From: Herbaspirillum sp. YR522
GTDB taxonomy: Bacteria; Pseudomonadota; Gammaproteobacteria; Burkholderiales; Burkholderiaceae_D
Direction of reading: 5' to 3'
DNA: 64,000 nucleotides
NCBI RefSeq assembly: GCF_000282575.1
Contig: NZ_AKJA01000156.1
Coordinates: 1-64,000 of the forward strand
Under the pieces are notes generated by a model, which was not told where the DNA came from, did not search any database, and saw nothing but the letters and a program-made list of their open reading frames with translations. Of the stretch, positions 46,283 through 57,962 are shown piece after piece; the first letter of the stretch is position 1, and every line of letters begins with the position of its first letter. The translations under genes were made by a program, and so were the position numbers.

Positions 46283-47536
46283 ATGTCACGTCGTAACGTA
46301 CTGAAAGCAACTGCACTCGGCGCCTTTGCGCTCGCCGCTTCTTCCTGGTTGCCTTCGGCCTTCGCGGCCGACACCATCAAGGTCGGCATCCTGCACTCCC
46401 TCTCTGGCACGATGGCCATCTCCGAGACTTCGCTCAAGGACGTGGCATTGATGACGATCGAAGAAATCAACGCCGCCGGTGGCGTCAACGGCAAGAAACT
46501 GGAACCGGTAATCGTCGACCCGGCATCCAACTGGCCGCTGTTTGCCGAAAAGGCACGCCAGCTGATCTCGCAGGACAAGGTCTCGGTGGTGTTCGGTTGC
46601 TGGACCTCGGTGTCGCGCAAGTCGGTGTTGCCGGTCTTCAAGGAATTGAACAGCCTGTTGTTCTACCCGGTGCAGTACGAAGGTGAAGAACTGGAAAAGA
46701 ATGTGTTCTACACCGGCGCCGCGCCCAACCAGCAAGCCATTCCCGCCACCGAATACCTGATGTCGAAGGAAGGCGGCGGTGCCAAGCGCTTCGTGCTGCT
46801 GGGTACCGACTACGTATACCCGCGCACCACCAACAAGATCCTGCGCGCGTTCTTGCATAGCAAGGGCGTGAAGGATTCGGACATCGACGAGGTCTACACC
46901 CCGTTCGGTCACTCCGACTACCAGACCATCGTGGCCAACATCAAGAAGTTCTCGGCCGGTGGCAAGACTGCCGTGATCTCGACCATCAACGGCGACTCCA
47001 ACGTTCCGTTCTACAAGGAGCTGGGCAATGCCGGCCTGAAGGCGACCGACGTGCCGGTGGTGGCGTTCTCGGTCGGTGAAGAGGAATTGCGCGGCGTCGA
47101 CACCAAGCCGCTGGTGGGTCACCTGGCGGCCTGGAACTACTTCGAATCGGTGAAGAACCCGGTCAACACCGCCTTCATCAAGAAGTGGAAGGCCTACGCC
47201 AAGGCCAAGAACCTGCCTAACGCCGACACCGTCGTCACCAACGACCCGATGGAAGCCACCTACGTGGGCATCTACATGTGGAAGCAGGCCGTGGAAAAGG
47301 CCAAGACCACCGACACCGACAAGGTGATCGCGGCCATGGGCGGCCAGAAGTTCAAGGCACCGTCCGGCTATGAACTGGAAATGGACAAGACCAACCATCA
47401 CCTGCACAAACCCGTGATGATCGGCGAGATCAAGGCCGACGGTCAGTTCAACGTGGTCAACAAGACCAAGACCACCATCCGCGCGCAACCGTGGAGCCCG
47501 TACATCCCGGGTAACGAAGGCAAGCAGAAGATGTAA
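46283..47536 (+). CDS. urtA: Urea ABC transporter, substrate-binding protein UrtA
   Basis: UrtA is the periplasmic urea-binding subunit of the high-affinity urea transporter. The 417 residues include VGILHSLSGTMAISETSLKDVALMTIEEINAAGGVNGKKLEPV, a hallmark of UrtA, and FYPVQYEGEE and TGAAPNQQAIPA. The signal contains SRRNVLK, a twin-arginine motif, ahead of a hydrophobic stretch and SAFA cleavage site, so Tat export is likely. GAGGGAG precedes the ATG. It heads the operon behind a sigma-54 promoter. Confidence 0.97.
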   Translation: MSRRNVLKATALGAFALAASSWLPSAFAADTIKVGILHSLSGTMAISETSLKDVALMTIEEINAAGGVNGKKLEPVIVDPASNWPLFAEKARQLISQDKVSVVFGCWTSVSRKSVLPVFKELNSLLFYPVQYEGEELEKNVFYTGAAPNQQAIPATEYLMSKEGGGAKRFVLLGTDYVYPRTTNKILRAFLHSKGVKDSDIDEVYTPFGHSDYQTIVANIKKFSAGGKTAVISTINGDSNVPFYKELGNAGLKATDVPVVAFSVGEEELRGVDTKPLVGHLAAWNYFESVKNPVNTAFIKKWKAYAKAKNLPNADTVVTNDPMEATYVGIYMWKQAVEKAKTTDTDKVIAAMGGQKFKAPSGYELEMDKTNHHLHKPVMIGEIKADGQFNVVNKTKTTIRAQPWSPYIPGNEGKQKM

Positions 47537-47547
47537 ATGGCGTGCGC

Positions 47548-47596
47548 CCGGGCGCGTCTTCGATACACGGCACCCGCATATCGAAGACGCGCCCGG
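47548..47596 (+). repeat. 18-bp perfect inverted repeat between urtA and urtB
   Basis: CCGGGCGCGTCTTCGATA (47548-47565) has an exact reverse complement at 47579-47596, with a 13-base loop. No T-run follows, so it is not a classic terminator. It starts 11 bases after the urtA stop and should form a very stable mRNA hairpin, likely protecting the urtA message or reducing read-through into urtB. Confidence 0.85.
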
Positions 47597-47722
47597 CGCC
47601 GACCCAGGCCTGCATCGCATGCGGGTAGCAAGCCCCACCACGACAAGAAAGCCGCATCCCGACCGCCCCGTGTTCCGGCGCCAGCACCGTGCCCGGTCCA
47701 TGCGCGTCGCTGCGCAACGACC

Positions 47723-49339
47723 ATGAAACCAATCATCCCGTTCTTGCGCGTCCTGCTGGCGACGTGGCTCTGCGCGCATGCGCTTGCCGCCACCGCCGCC
47801 ATCGATCCCGCGCTGTTGAAGCCCCTGGGGGGAGACGACCCCGACGCCCGCATCGATGCGGTCAACCAGATCGCAGCGCTGGCCAATGGCGATGCCGTCA
47901 AGGTCCTCAAGGCGCTCAACAGCGATGCGCTGTACGCCACCCCGGACGGCAAGGTGCTCATCGTCGACGACGCCGGCAACGCCTTCGATCCCGCCACCGA
48001 CAAGACCGGTCCGGCGCCGGACGACGCCGAAGGCATCACCATCAACAACCGGCTGCGCGGCGCGGTCGACGGCGCGCTGTCGGGCCTGAAGCTGCTCTCC
48101 GAGAACCGCGACCAACGGCTCGCGGCGGCCACCGACCTGCTCAAGAGCGCCGATCCGGCACAACTGCCGCTGATCCAGAAAGCGCTGGCCAGGGAAAGCG
48201 ATGCCCAGGTCAAGGACATCCTGCAACAGGTACAGGCCACGGCCAACCTGCACGCCGCCGATCCGGCCACCCGCCGTGCCGCCGTCAAGACCCTGGCCGA
48301 GACCACCAATGCAGCCCTCAAGCCGGCGCTGGAGCAACTGCTGTCCAGGAATGCCGACGGCACCTATGCCGAACCCGACGAGGGCGTGCGCATCGAGGCG
48401 GTGCGCACCCTGGCCGCGCTCGAGCGGCACCTGTCCATCGTCGACTTTGCCGGCAAGCTGTTCTACGGCGTCTCGCTGGGCAGCGTGCTGTTGCTGGCGG
48501 CGCTGGGCCTGGCCATCACCTTCGGCCTGATGGGCATCATCAACATGGCGCATGGCGAGCTGCTGATGATCGGCGCCTATACCACCTACGTCTGCCAGCT
48601 GGTGTTTCGCAAGTTCTTCCCTGGCGCCATCGATGCATACCTGGTGGTGGCGCTGCCCGCCGCCTTCATCGTCGCCGCGGCCGTGGGTATCGCGCTGGAG
48701 CGACTGGTGATCCGCTGGCTCTATGGCCGGCCGCTGGAAACCCTGCTCTGCACCTGGGGCATCAGCCTGATGCTGATGCAAGGCGTGCGTTCGATCTTCG
48801 GCGCCCAGAACGTCGAGGTGGCCAATCCGAGCTGGATGTCGGGCGGGGTCACGGTACTGGGATCGCTGGTGCTGTCGTACAACCGCATCGTGATCGTGTT
48901 CTTCGCGCTGTTGGTGGTGCTGGCGGTATGGCTGATCCTCAACAAGACGCGCCTGGGCCTGTTCGTGCGGGCGGTCACCCAGAACCGTCGCATGGCGTCC
49001 TGCGTGGGCGTATCGACCGGTCGCATCGACATGATGACCTTCGGCCTGGGTTGCGGCATCGCCGGCCTGGGCGGAGTGGCGCTGTCGCAGCTGGGCAACG
49101 TCGGGCCCGACCTCGGCCAGGGCTATATCGTCGACTCGTTCATGGTGGTGGTATTGGGTGGCGTGGGCCAGCTGGCCGGTACCGTGATCGCCGCCTTCGG
49201 ACTGGGCGAGGTCAATAAATTCCTGGAACCGGTGGCCGGCGCGGTGCTGGCCAAGATCGCCATCCTGGTGTTCATCATCGTCTTCATCCAGAAGCGTCCG
49301 CAAGGCCTCTTCGCACTCAAGGGCAGGAGCGTCGAATGA
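47723..49339 (+). CDS. urtB: Urea ABC transporter, permease UrtB
   Basis: This permease has 538 residues. An N-terminal Sec signal (LLATWLCAHALAATAA) and about 220 residues of extracytoplasmic, HEAT-like helical repeats precede the LivH-like membrane domain (VLLLAALGLAITFGLMGIINMAHGELLMIGAYTTYVCQLV). The long N-terminal domain is normal in UrtB but absent from LivH. The ATG at 47723 is chosen as the start of the signal peptide. Its end overlaps urtC by four bases. Confidence 0.95.
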   Translation: MKPIIPFLRVLLATWLCAHALAATAAIDPALLKPLGGDDPDARIDAVNQIAALANGDAVKVLKALNSDALYATPDGKVLIVDDAGNAFDPATDKTGPAPDDAEGITINNRLRGAVDGALSGLKLLSENRDQRLAAATDLLKSADPAQLPLIQKALARESDAQVKDILQQVQATANLHAADPATRRAAVKTLAETTNAALKPALEQLLSRNADGTYAEPDEGVRIEAVRTLAALERHLSIVDFAGKLFYGVSLGSVLLLAALGLAITFGLMGIINMAHGELLMIGAYTTYVCQLVFRKFFPGAIDAYLVVALPAAFIVAAAVGIALERLVIRWLYGRPLETLLCTWGISLMLMQGVRSIFGAQNVEVANPSWMSGGVTVLGSLVLSYNRIVIVFFALLVVLAVWLILNKTRLGLFVRAVTQNRRMASCVGVSTGRIDMMTFGLGCGIAGLGGVALSQLGNVGPDLGQGYIVDSFMVVVLGGVGQLAGTVIAAFGLGEVNKFLEPVAGAVLAKIAILVFIIVFIQKRPQGLFALKGRSVE

Positions 49340-50445
49340 TTATCCGACCTTCATTGTTTTCGCGGCCGGCCTGGACCGGCATCGTGGCATGCACCGTGGT
49401 GCTGGCGCTGCTGCCGATGTGCAACCTGCTGTTGCCGGCCGACAGCGCACTGCACGTGTCGAGCTACACCATCGCGCTGACCGGCAAGTTCATGTGCTAC
49501 GCCATGGCCGCACTGGCGCTGGACCTGGTATGGGGCTACACCGGCATCCTGTCGCTGGGGCACGGGGTGTTCTTTGCGCTGGGCGGCTATGCGCACGGCA
49601 TGTACCTGATGCGCGCCATCGGCCGCGACGGTGTCTACCAGAGCAACCTGCCGGACTTCATGGTGTTCCTGAACTGGAAGGCCTATCCGTGGTACTGGTG
49701 GATGACCGAGCACTTCTGGTTCGCCATGCTGCTGGTGGTGCTGGTGCCGGGCCTGCTGGCGTTCGTGTTCGGCTATTTCGCGTTCCGCTCGCGCATCAAG
49801 GGCGTGTATTTCTCGATCATCACGCAGGCCATGACGTTTGCCTTCATGTTGCTGTTCTTCCGCAACGACACCGGCTTCGGCGGCAACAACGGCTTTACCG
49901 ATTTCAAGCGCATCCTCGGCTATACCATCACCGCGCCCGGCACCAAGGCCGCGCTGTACCTGGTCACGCTGGTGCTGCTGCTGGGCGCGCTGCTGCTGTG
50001 CCGCCTGGTCGTCACGTCCAAGCTCGGCCGCGTGCTGCAGGGCGTGCGCGATTCGGAATCGCGCCTGATGTTCATCGGCTACAACCCGCTGTGGTTCAAG
50101 CTCTTCGTGTGGACCTTGTCGGCTGTCATCTGCGGTATCGCCGGTGCCCTGTACGTGCCGCAGGTGGGCATCATCAACCCGTCCGAGATGTCGCCGGCCA
50201 ACTCGATCGAGATGGTGATCTGGGCCGCAGTGGGCGGGCGCGGCTCGCTGCTGGGTCCGATCATCGGTGCCTTCACCGTCAATGGACTCAAGAGCTGGTT
50301 TACGGCCGCCTTCCCCGATCTGTGGCTGTACGCACTGGGCCTGATCTTCATCCTGGTCACGCTGTTCATGCCGCAGGGGATCGTGGGCCTGATCCAGAAA
50401 CTGAAGAAGCCGCACGCGGCACCGACATCCAAGGAGACCGCATGA
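49336..50445 (+). CDS. urtC: Urea ABC transporter, permease UrtC
   Basis: The 369-residue permease has the LivM-like pattern YAMAALALDLVWGYTGILSLGHGVFFALGGYAHGMYLMR and the UrtC-specific insertion with DFMVFLNWKAYPWYWWMT. AGGAG lies before the ATG, which overlaps the urtB stop. It ends in ATGA overlap with urtD. Confidence 0.96.
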   Translation: MIIRPSLFSRPAWTGIVACTVVLALLPMCNLLLPADSALHVSSYTIALTGKFMCYAMAALALDLVWGYTGILSLGHGVFFALGGYAHGMYLMRAIGRDGVYQSNLPDFMVFLNWKAYPWYWWMTEHFWFAMLLVVLVPGLLAFVFGYFAFRSRIKGVYFSIITQAMTFAFMLLFFRNDTGFGGNNGFTDFKRILGYTITAPGTKAALYLVTLVLLLGALLLCRLVVTSKLGRVLQGVRDSESRLMFIGYNPLWFKLFVWTLSAVICGIAGALYVPQVGIINPSEMSPANSIEMVIWAAVGGRGSLLGPIIGAFTVNGLKSWFTAAFPDLWLYALGLIFILVTLFMPQGIVGLIQKLKKPHAAPTSKETA

Positions 50446-51299
50446 GCGAACTGGTTCCCAACCGGCTCTCGACCGGCAGCGGCGGGCAGGATAGCCCGCA
50501 CGCCGACCATGGCACCTCCTACGAGCGCATCAAGCCCGAAGGCGTCGATACCACCCACGGCGCCATCCTGTACCTGGAAAACATCACCGTGTCGTTCGAT
50601 GGCTTCAAGGCCATCAACAATCTCAACCTCGACATCTCGGTGGGCGAGCTGCGCTGCATCATCGGCCCCAATGGCGCCGGCAAGACCACCATGATGGATG
50701 TGATCACGGGCAAGACCCGACCCAGCGCCGGCACGGCCTTCTTCGGCCAGACCATCGACCTCACCCGCATGACCGAATACGAGATCGCGCACATGGGCAT
50801 CGGCCGCAAGTTCCAGCGACCGACCGTGTTCGAGCAGCACTCGGTGTTCGAGAACCTGGAACTGGCGATGAAGATGGACAAGCGCGTCAAGACCACGCTG
50901 TTCGCCCGGCTCGATTCGCACCAGGTCGGCAAGATCGAGGAGATCCTCAGGCTGATCCGCCTGCACGGCCAGGAAAACCGCGTCGCCGGCCTGCTCTCGC
51001 ACGGCCAGAAGCAATGGCTGGAAATCGGCATGCTGCTGATGCAGGAGCCGCAATTGCTGCTGCTCGACGAACCGGTGGCCGGCATGTCCGACGCCGAGAC
51101 CGAGCGCACCGCCGAATTGCTCAACGAACTGCGCGGCAAGCATTCGATCATGGTGGTGGAACATGACATGGGCTTCGTCGAGGAAATCGCGCAGGGCGGC
51201 AAGGTCACCGTGCTGCACGAGGGGTCGGTGCTGGCCGAGGGCAACATGCAGCAGGTGCAATCCAACGAGCGCGTGATCGAAGTCTATCTGGGACGTTAA
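50442..51299 (+). CDS. urtD: Urea ABC transporter, ATP-binding protein UrtD
   Basis: This is the first ATPase of the urea transporter, 285 residues. Walker A is GPNGAGKT, the family switch region is GIGRKFQRPTVFEQHSVFENLELAM, and Walker B is LLLLDEPVAGMSD. The signature loop reads LLSHGQKQWLEIGMLL, the UrtD variant. AAGGAG lies directly upstream and the start overlaps the urtC stop by four bases. The N-terminal 35 residues are family-variable. Confidence 0.96.
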   Translation: MSELVPNRLSTGSGGQDSPHADHGTSYERIKPEGVDTTHGAILYLENITVSFDGFKAINNLNLDISVGELRCIIGPNGAGKTTMMDVITGKTRPSAGTAFFGQTIDLTRMTEYEIAHMGIGRKFQRPTVFEQHSVFENLELAMKMDKRVKTTLFARLDSHQVGKIEEILRLIRLHGQENRVAGLLSHGQKQWLEIGMLLMQEPQLLLLDEPVAGMSDAETERTAELLNELRGKHSIMVVEHDMGFVEEIAQGGKVTVLHEGSVLAEGNMQQVQSNERVIEVYLGR

Positions 51300-51312
51300 G
51301 GCGGATAACAAT

Positions 51313-52011
51313 ATGCTGCAAGTCAATCAACTGAACCAGTACTACGGCGCCGCGCATACCTTGCGTGGCGTCTCGATCGCGGTGGAAAAGGGCAAGTGCC
51401 TGTCGCTGCTGGGCCGCAACGGCGTGGGCAAGACCACGCTGCTGAAATGCCTCATGGGTGTGTTGCCGGTGGCGGCCGGCAACGTGCTGTTCGAGGGTCA
51501 GGACATCACCCGCTTGAAACCGCACCAGCGCGCACGGCTGGGCGTGGCCTACGTGCCGCAGGGTCGCGAGATCTTCGCGCGCCTGACGGTGGAAGAAAAC
51601 CTGCTCATGGGCATGGCCACCAAGTCCGGCCGTCGCGCCTCGCTCATCAAGGGCGAGGTCTACGAACTGTTTCCAGTGTTGAAGGAGATGCTGCATCGCC
51701 GTGGCGGCGACCTGTCCGGCGGCCAGCAGCAACAACTGGCCATCGCCCGCGCCTTGCTGGCCGAACCCAAGCTGATCATCCTGGACGAGCCGACCGAAGG
51801 CATCCAGCCGTCGATCATCAAGGATATCGGCCGCGTCATCAGCCTGCTGCGCCAACGGGGCGATATCGGCATCTTGCTGTGCGAGCAGTATTTCGACTTC
51901 GCGCGGGAGCTGGCCGACACCTTCGTGGTGATGTCGCGCGGCGAAGTGGTGGCCTCGGGCGTACAGGCCGAGATGGATGGCGAGCACGTCAAGAGGCACC
52001 TGGCCGTGTAG
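51313..52011 (+). CDS. urtE: Urea ABC transporter, ATP-binding protein UrtE
   Basis: The second ATPase has 232 residues with Walker A GRNGVGKT, signature LSGGQQQQLAIARALL and Walker B LIILDEPTEGIQPSI, the LivF/UrtE form. It starts 13 bases after urtD with AAGGCGGA upstream. It closes the urt block; ureD follows after a 66-base gap. Confidence 0.96.
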   Translation: MLQVNQLNQYYGAAHTLRGVSIAVEKGKCLSLLGRNGVGKTTLLKCLMGVLPVAAGNVLFEGQDITRLKPHQRARLGVAYVPQGREIFARLTVEENLLMGMATKSGRRASLIKGEVYELFPVLKEMLHRRGGDLSGGQQQQLAIARALLAEPKLIILDEPTEGIQPSIIKDIGRVISLLRQRGDIGILLCEQYFDFARELADTFVVMSRGEVVASGVQAEMDGEHVKRHLAV

Positions 52012-52077
52012 TCCATCCGGGCCGGCCGCTTGCGCTACACTCGCGGCTGCCGCCCACCATCGACTCAATGACAAGGT

Positions 52078-52962
52078 ATGAAACGAATTTCCGGCCAGGC
52101 AGAACCGATCATCGCGGCCCCCTCCGAGGCGCGCCATGCGCCGGACCAGGCGCGCCTGGCATTGGGCTTTACCGATGACGGCGGAGTCACCCGCCTGACA
52201 CGACGCCAGCACTTCGGCCCGTTGCGCGTGCAAAAGCCGCTGTACCCCGAGCATGCCTCGGTGTGCCACGCCGTGATCGTGCATCCTCCCGGTGGCATCG
52301 TCGGCGGCGACCAGCTCGACATCAGCGCCGAGGTGGGTGCCGGCGCGCATGCATTGCTGACCACTCCGGGCGCCGGCAAGTGGTATCGGGCCCATGGCCG
52401 GCAGTCGCAGCAGGCGGTGCGGCTGCAGGCGCAGCCTGGCGCTACGCTGGAATGGCTGCCGCAGGAAACCATCTTCTTCGACGCCGCCGATGTGCGCATG
52501 ACGCACGAGGTCGAGCTGGCCGCCGATGCCGCCTATATCGGCGCCGAGATCCTGTGCTTCGGCCGTACCGCGTCGGGCGAGGTGTTCCGGCGCGGCAGCG
52601 TGGCCCAGCGCACCAGCATCCGCCGCGGCGGCAAGCTGGTGTGGTTCGAGCAGGGCCGGCTGCAGGCCGAACAGGGCGCCATGTCCGGTGCACTGGCGCT
52701 GGACGGCCAGGCCATCTGCGCCACGCTGGTGGCGGTGGGCGATGGCATGGACCAGGCGCTGCTGGCGCGGCTGCGCCAGCACATCGGCGAACTGGGCCTG
52801 GAAGGACGCAGCGGCGCCACGCTGATGAAGCAGGTACTGGTGGCGCGCTACATGGGACAATCCAGCCTGGTGGCAAGGCAATGGCTGCATGCGGCCTGGC
52901 ATGTGCTGCGCGCGCCGGTGCTGGCGCGCGAGGCGGCCATCCCGCGCATCTGGAACACCTGA
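52078..52962 (+). CDS. ureD: Urease accessory protein UreD (UreH)
   Basis: UreD is the scaffold on which UreF and UreG assemble with apo-urease to insert nickel. The 294-residue sequence has the family pattern GPLRVQKPLYPE, VIVHPPGGIVGGDQLDI, TTPGAGKWYRA and LPQETIFFD. AAGG lies just before the ATG. It starts the urease block, which continues with ureA 51 bases downstream. Confidence 0.95.
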   Translation: MKRISGQAEPIIAAPSEARHAPDQARLALGFTDDGGVTRLTRRQHFGPLRVQKPLYPEHASVCHAVIVHPPGGIVGGDQLDISAEVGAGAHALLTTPGAGKWYRAHGRQSQQAVRLQAQPGATLEWLPQETIFFDAADVRMTHEVELAADAAYIGAEILCFGRTASGEVFRRGSVAQRTSIRRGGKLVWFEQGRLQAEQGAMSGALALDGQAICATLVAVGDGMDQALLARLRQHIGELGLEGRSGATLMKQVLVARYMGQSSLVARQWLHAAWHVLRAPVLAREAAIPRIWNT

Positions 52963-53013
52963 ACCATCCGATTATCTTAGACCGCTATGGCCGCGTGACG
53001 GCCGGGAGCCAAC

Positions 53014-53316
53014 ATGGATCTGACCCCGAGAGAAAAAGACAAGCTGCTCATCTTCACCGCCGCATTGCTGGCCGAACGTCGCCGCGCGCGTGGCCTCAAG
53101 CTCAACTATCCCGAGGCGGTGGCGCTGATCACCGCGGCCATCATGGAAGGTGCGCGCGACGGCAAGACGGTGGCCGAACTGATGTCCGAGGGCGCCACCA
53201 TCCTGACCCGCGCCGACGTGATGGAAGGCATCGCCGAGATGATTCCCGACATCCAGGTCGAGGCCACCTTCCCGGACGGCAGCAAGCTGGTCACCGTGCA
53301 CAACCCGATTCCCTGA
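53014..53316 (+). CDS. ureA: Urease gamma subunit
   Basis: The 100-residue structural subunit begins [35 protein letters not shown], the standard gamma sequence, with VAELMSEG and [19 protein letters not shown] lies upstream. Gamma is a separate polypeptide here, not fused to beta as in Helicobacter. Confidence 0.98.
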   Translation: MDLTPREKDKLLIFTAALLAERRRARGLKLNYPEAVALITAAIMEGARDGKTVAELMSEGATILTRADVMEGIAEMIPDIQVEATFPDGSKLVTVHNPIP

Positions 53317-53331
53317 TTCCAGGAGCTCTTG

Positions 53332-53661
53332 ATGATTCCAGGCGAAATGCTGGTCGAACCCGGCGAGATCGAACTCAATGCCGGACGCCCCACGGCCACC
53401 GTGACGGTCGCCAACAGCGGCGACCGCCCGATACAGGTGGGGTCCCATTTTCATTTCTACGAAACCAATCCGGCCTTGCTGTTCGAGCGCAATGCCGCCT
53501 ACGGCATGCGGCTCAACATCGCCGCCGGTACCGCGGTGCGCTTCGAGCCGGGCCAGCAGCGCACGGTCGAACTGGTGGCGTTGGCGGGCGATCGCCGGGT
53601 CTACGGCTTCAATGCGCTGGTCATGGGCCGACTCAGGAAACAACTCGACAAGGGGCAATGA
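53332..53661 (+). CDS. ureB: Urease beta subunit
   Basis: The 109-residue beta subunit contains [40 protein letters not shown] and [21 protein letters not shown], all typical. AGGAG precedes the ATG; an in-frame TTG three bases earlier is ignored. It follows ureA by 15 bases and its stop is one base from the ureC start. Confidence 0.98.
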   Translation: MIPGEMLVEPGEIELNAGRPTATVTVANSGDRPIQVGSHFHFYETNPALLFERNAAYGMRLNIAAGTAVRFEPGQQRTVELVALAGDRRVYGFNALVMGRLRKQLDKGQ

Positions 53662-53662
53662 G

Positions 53663-55363
<1,701 letters not shown>

Positions 55364-55380
55364 CTGATTCATCACAACCC

Positions 55381-55911
55381 ATGCTCACACTCAATACCAA
55401 GATCGAACAAGCCGACCGGATCGACGGCGAACTGGTGCTGCCCTACGACCAGCGCGAGAAGAGCCGCCTGCGCGCCACCATGACCTCGGGCGAGGACGTG
55501 GCGGTGTTCACGCTGCGCGGCACGGTGCTGCGCGATGGCGACCTGCTGCGCGGCGACGATGGCCGGGTGGTCAAGATCACGGCCGCGGCCGAAGCCACCT
55601 ACCGGGTCGATGCGGCCAGTGCGCACCTGTTGCTGCGCTGTGCCTTCCACCTCGGCAATCGCCATACGCAGGCCCATGTCGGCCAGGATGGCGGGGCAGG
55701 TTTCCTGCGTATCCGGCGCGATCCGGTCCTCAAGGAAATGCTGGAAGGCCTGGGCGCGCAGGTGCGCGAGGAACAGGCCGCCTTCGAGCCCGAGTCGGGT
55801 GCCTATGGCGGCGGTCATCACCATCATGGCGACGACCATGCGCACCATCCGCTGGCGCCGATTCCGCTGCGCCAGAAGATCCACCGCCCCGGCGACCGGC
55901 AGGAAACCTGA
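55381..55911 (+). CDS. ureE: Urease accessory protein UreE (nickel chaperone)
   Basis: UreE delivers nickel to the urease assembly complex. The 176-residue protein has the N-terminal peptide-binding domain and a metal domain with RCAFHLGNRHTQAHV. The C-terminal segment HHHHGDDHAHH is a histidine-rich tail as in nickel-storing UreE proteins. It ends three to five bases before ureF, so translation is probably coupled. Confidence 0.96.
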   Translation: MLTLNTKIEQADRIDGELVLPYDQREKSRLRATMTSGEDVAVFTLRGTVLRDGDLLRGDDGRVVKITAAAEATYRVDAASAHLLLRCAFHLGNRHTQAHVGQDGGAGFLRIRRDPVLKEMLEGLGAQVREEQAAFEPESGAYGGGHHHHGDDHAHHPLAPIPLRQKIHRPGDRQET

Positions 55912-55915
55912 GCCG

Positions 55916-56608
55916 ATGGTCGAGTCCATGCAGGCCACCGCATTGCTGCACCTGCTGCAACTGGCCAGCCCGTCGCTGCCGATCGGCGGCTACAGCTATT
56001 CGCAAGGGCTGGAGGCCGCCATCGAATGCGGCCGGGTGCGCGACGAGGCCAGCGCCAGGAACTGGATCGTGCAGGCGTTGCACGAAGTGATGGCGCGTTT
56101 CGAGGCACCCATCTTCGCCCGCCTGGTGCGCGGCTTCGCGTCGCGCGACGCCGGCGTCGTGACGCTGTGGACCGAACGCTTCGTGGCGGCGCGCGACACC
56201 TCCGAATTTCGCGCCGAGACGATACAGATGGGCTATTCGCTGAGCAAGCTGGCGACCGATCTCAAGCTGGGCGACCAGGAGCTGGTGGCGCTGCTGCAGG
56301 CGCAGCCCGACGTGCCGCTGCCGACTGCGCTGGCGTTTGCCGCCGTGGCGCTGGCGGTGCCCTGCGAAGCGGCGCTGCTGGGCATGCTGTTTTCGTGGGC
56401 CGAGAACCAGGTGCTGGCGTGCGTCAAGACCGTGCCGCTGGGCCAGGTGGCGGGGCAGCGCATCTTGCTGTCCCTGCGGCCCGAACTGGAACAGGCGGCG
56501 GCCACGGCGCACACGCTGCAAGACGACGAATTATCGAACTGGTCACCCGGGCTGTCGCTGCTGTCGATGCAGCATGAAGTGCAGTACAGCCGGATCTACC
56601 GTTCGTGA
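55916..56608 (+). CDS. ureF: Urease accessory protein UreF
   Basis: UreF acts with UreD as a gate that couples UreG GTP hydrolysis to nickel transfer. The 230-residue protein has [25 protein letters not shown] near its start and ends [14 protein letters not shown], both diagnostic. The ATG at 55916 follows the ureE stop directly. Confidence 0.96.
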   Translation: MVESMQATALLHLLQLASPSLPIGGYSYSQGLEAAIECGRVRDEASARNWIVQALHEVMARFEAPIFARLVRGFASRDAGVVTLWTERFVAARDTSEFRAETIQMGYSLSKLATDLKLGDQELVALLQAQPDVPLPTALAFAAVALAVPCEAALLGMLFSWAENQVLACVKTVPLGQVAGQRILLSLRPELEQAAATAHTLQDDELSNWSPGLSLLSMQHEVQYSRIYRS

Positions 56609-56634
56609 TGACCAACCTAGAGAAAGAACCACAC

Positions 56635-57267
<633 letters not shown>

Positions 57268-57311
57268 GCCCATCGAAGAACGATTTCACGATAGATTGAC
57301 CAGGAGAAAAC

Positions 57312-57935
57312 ATGTCCACCCTTACCACCAAGACCTTGACCACCAACAGCGCACGCCTGGGCGTGCTGGCCTTGACCGCGCTGGCTGCCGGCAGCGCACT
57401 GGCGCATCCTGGCCATCCGGATTCGATCATGAGCGCCACGGCCAGCCTGGCCGCCGGCTTCGACCACCCGTTCTCGGGCATCGACCATCTGCTGGCGATG
57501 CTGGCCGTGGGCCTGTGGGCAGCGCAACACCGGCAGCGCGCCTTGTGGGTGCTGCCGCTGGCGTTTCCGGTGATGATGGTGGTGGGGGCCTTGCTGGCCA
57601 TCGCGGGCCTGTCGCTGCCCGGCGTGGAGACCGGCATTGCGGCCTCGGTGGCGGTGCTGGGCCTGTTGATCGCGTTTGCGGTGCGTCTGCCGCTTTGGGG
57701 CAGCACCCTGGTGGTGTCGCTGTTCGCGTTGTTCCACGGCTATGCGCACGGCACCGAGCTGCCGCACGGTTCGATGGCGGCCCTGTATGGTGCCGGCTTC
57801 GTGCTGGCCACGGCGATCCTGCATGCGGCCGGGCTGATCGTGGGCGTGGTGGCCGGCCGCCGGATGGCCGACCGGGTGGTACGCATCGGCGGCGTCGGCA
57901 TCGCTGCCGTGGGCGCCTACCTGCTGGCGGCCTGA
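57312..57935 (+). CDS. ureJ: HupE/UreJ family nickel permease-like protein
   Basis: The 207-residue membrane protein has a signal-like first helix ending SALAHPGHPDS, then HPFSGIDHLLAMLAVGLWAA with the HX5DH pattern of HupE/UreJ, and FHGYAHGTELP with further histidines. About seven helices are predicted. It probably secures nickel for urease. AGGAG lies upstream. It is the last gene of the urease block and is convergent with glpD. Confidence 0.93.
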   Translation: MSTLTTKTLTTNSARLGVLALTALAAGSALAHPGHPDSIMSATASLAAGFDHPFSGIDHLLAMLAVGLWAAQHRQRALWVLPLAFPVMMVVGALLAIAGLSLPGVETGIAASVAVLGLLIAFAVRLPLWGSTLVVSLFALFHGYAHGTELPHGSMAALYGAGFVLATAILHAAGLIVGVVAGRRMADRVVRIGGVGIAAVGAYLLAA

Positions 57936-57962
57936 TCGACCGGCCGCCCGGGCCTGCTCACC

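Noticed and set aside
47548-47596. Interpretation of the urtA-urtB inverted repeat as a rho-independent terminator
   Set aside because: No T-rich tract follows the stem on either strand, and the operon genes continue directly after it.
46286-49303. Very long open frame on the minus strand opposite urtA and urtB
   Set aside because: It is a codon-bias shadow in GC-rich DNA. Its product is low-complexity (rich in His, Gln, Arg, Gly) while the plus strand encodes intact UrtA and UrtB.
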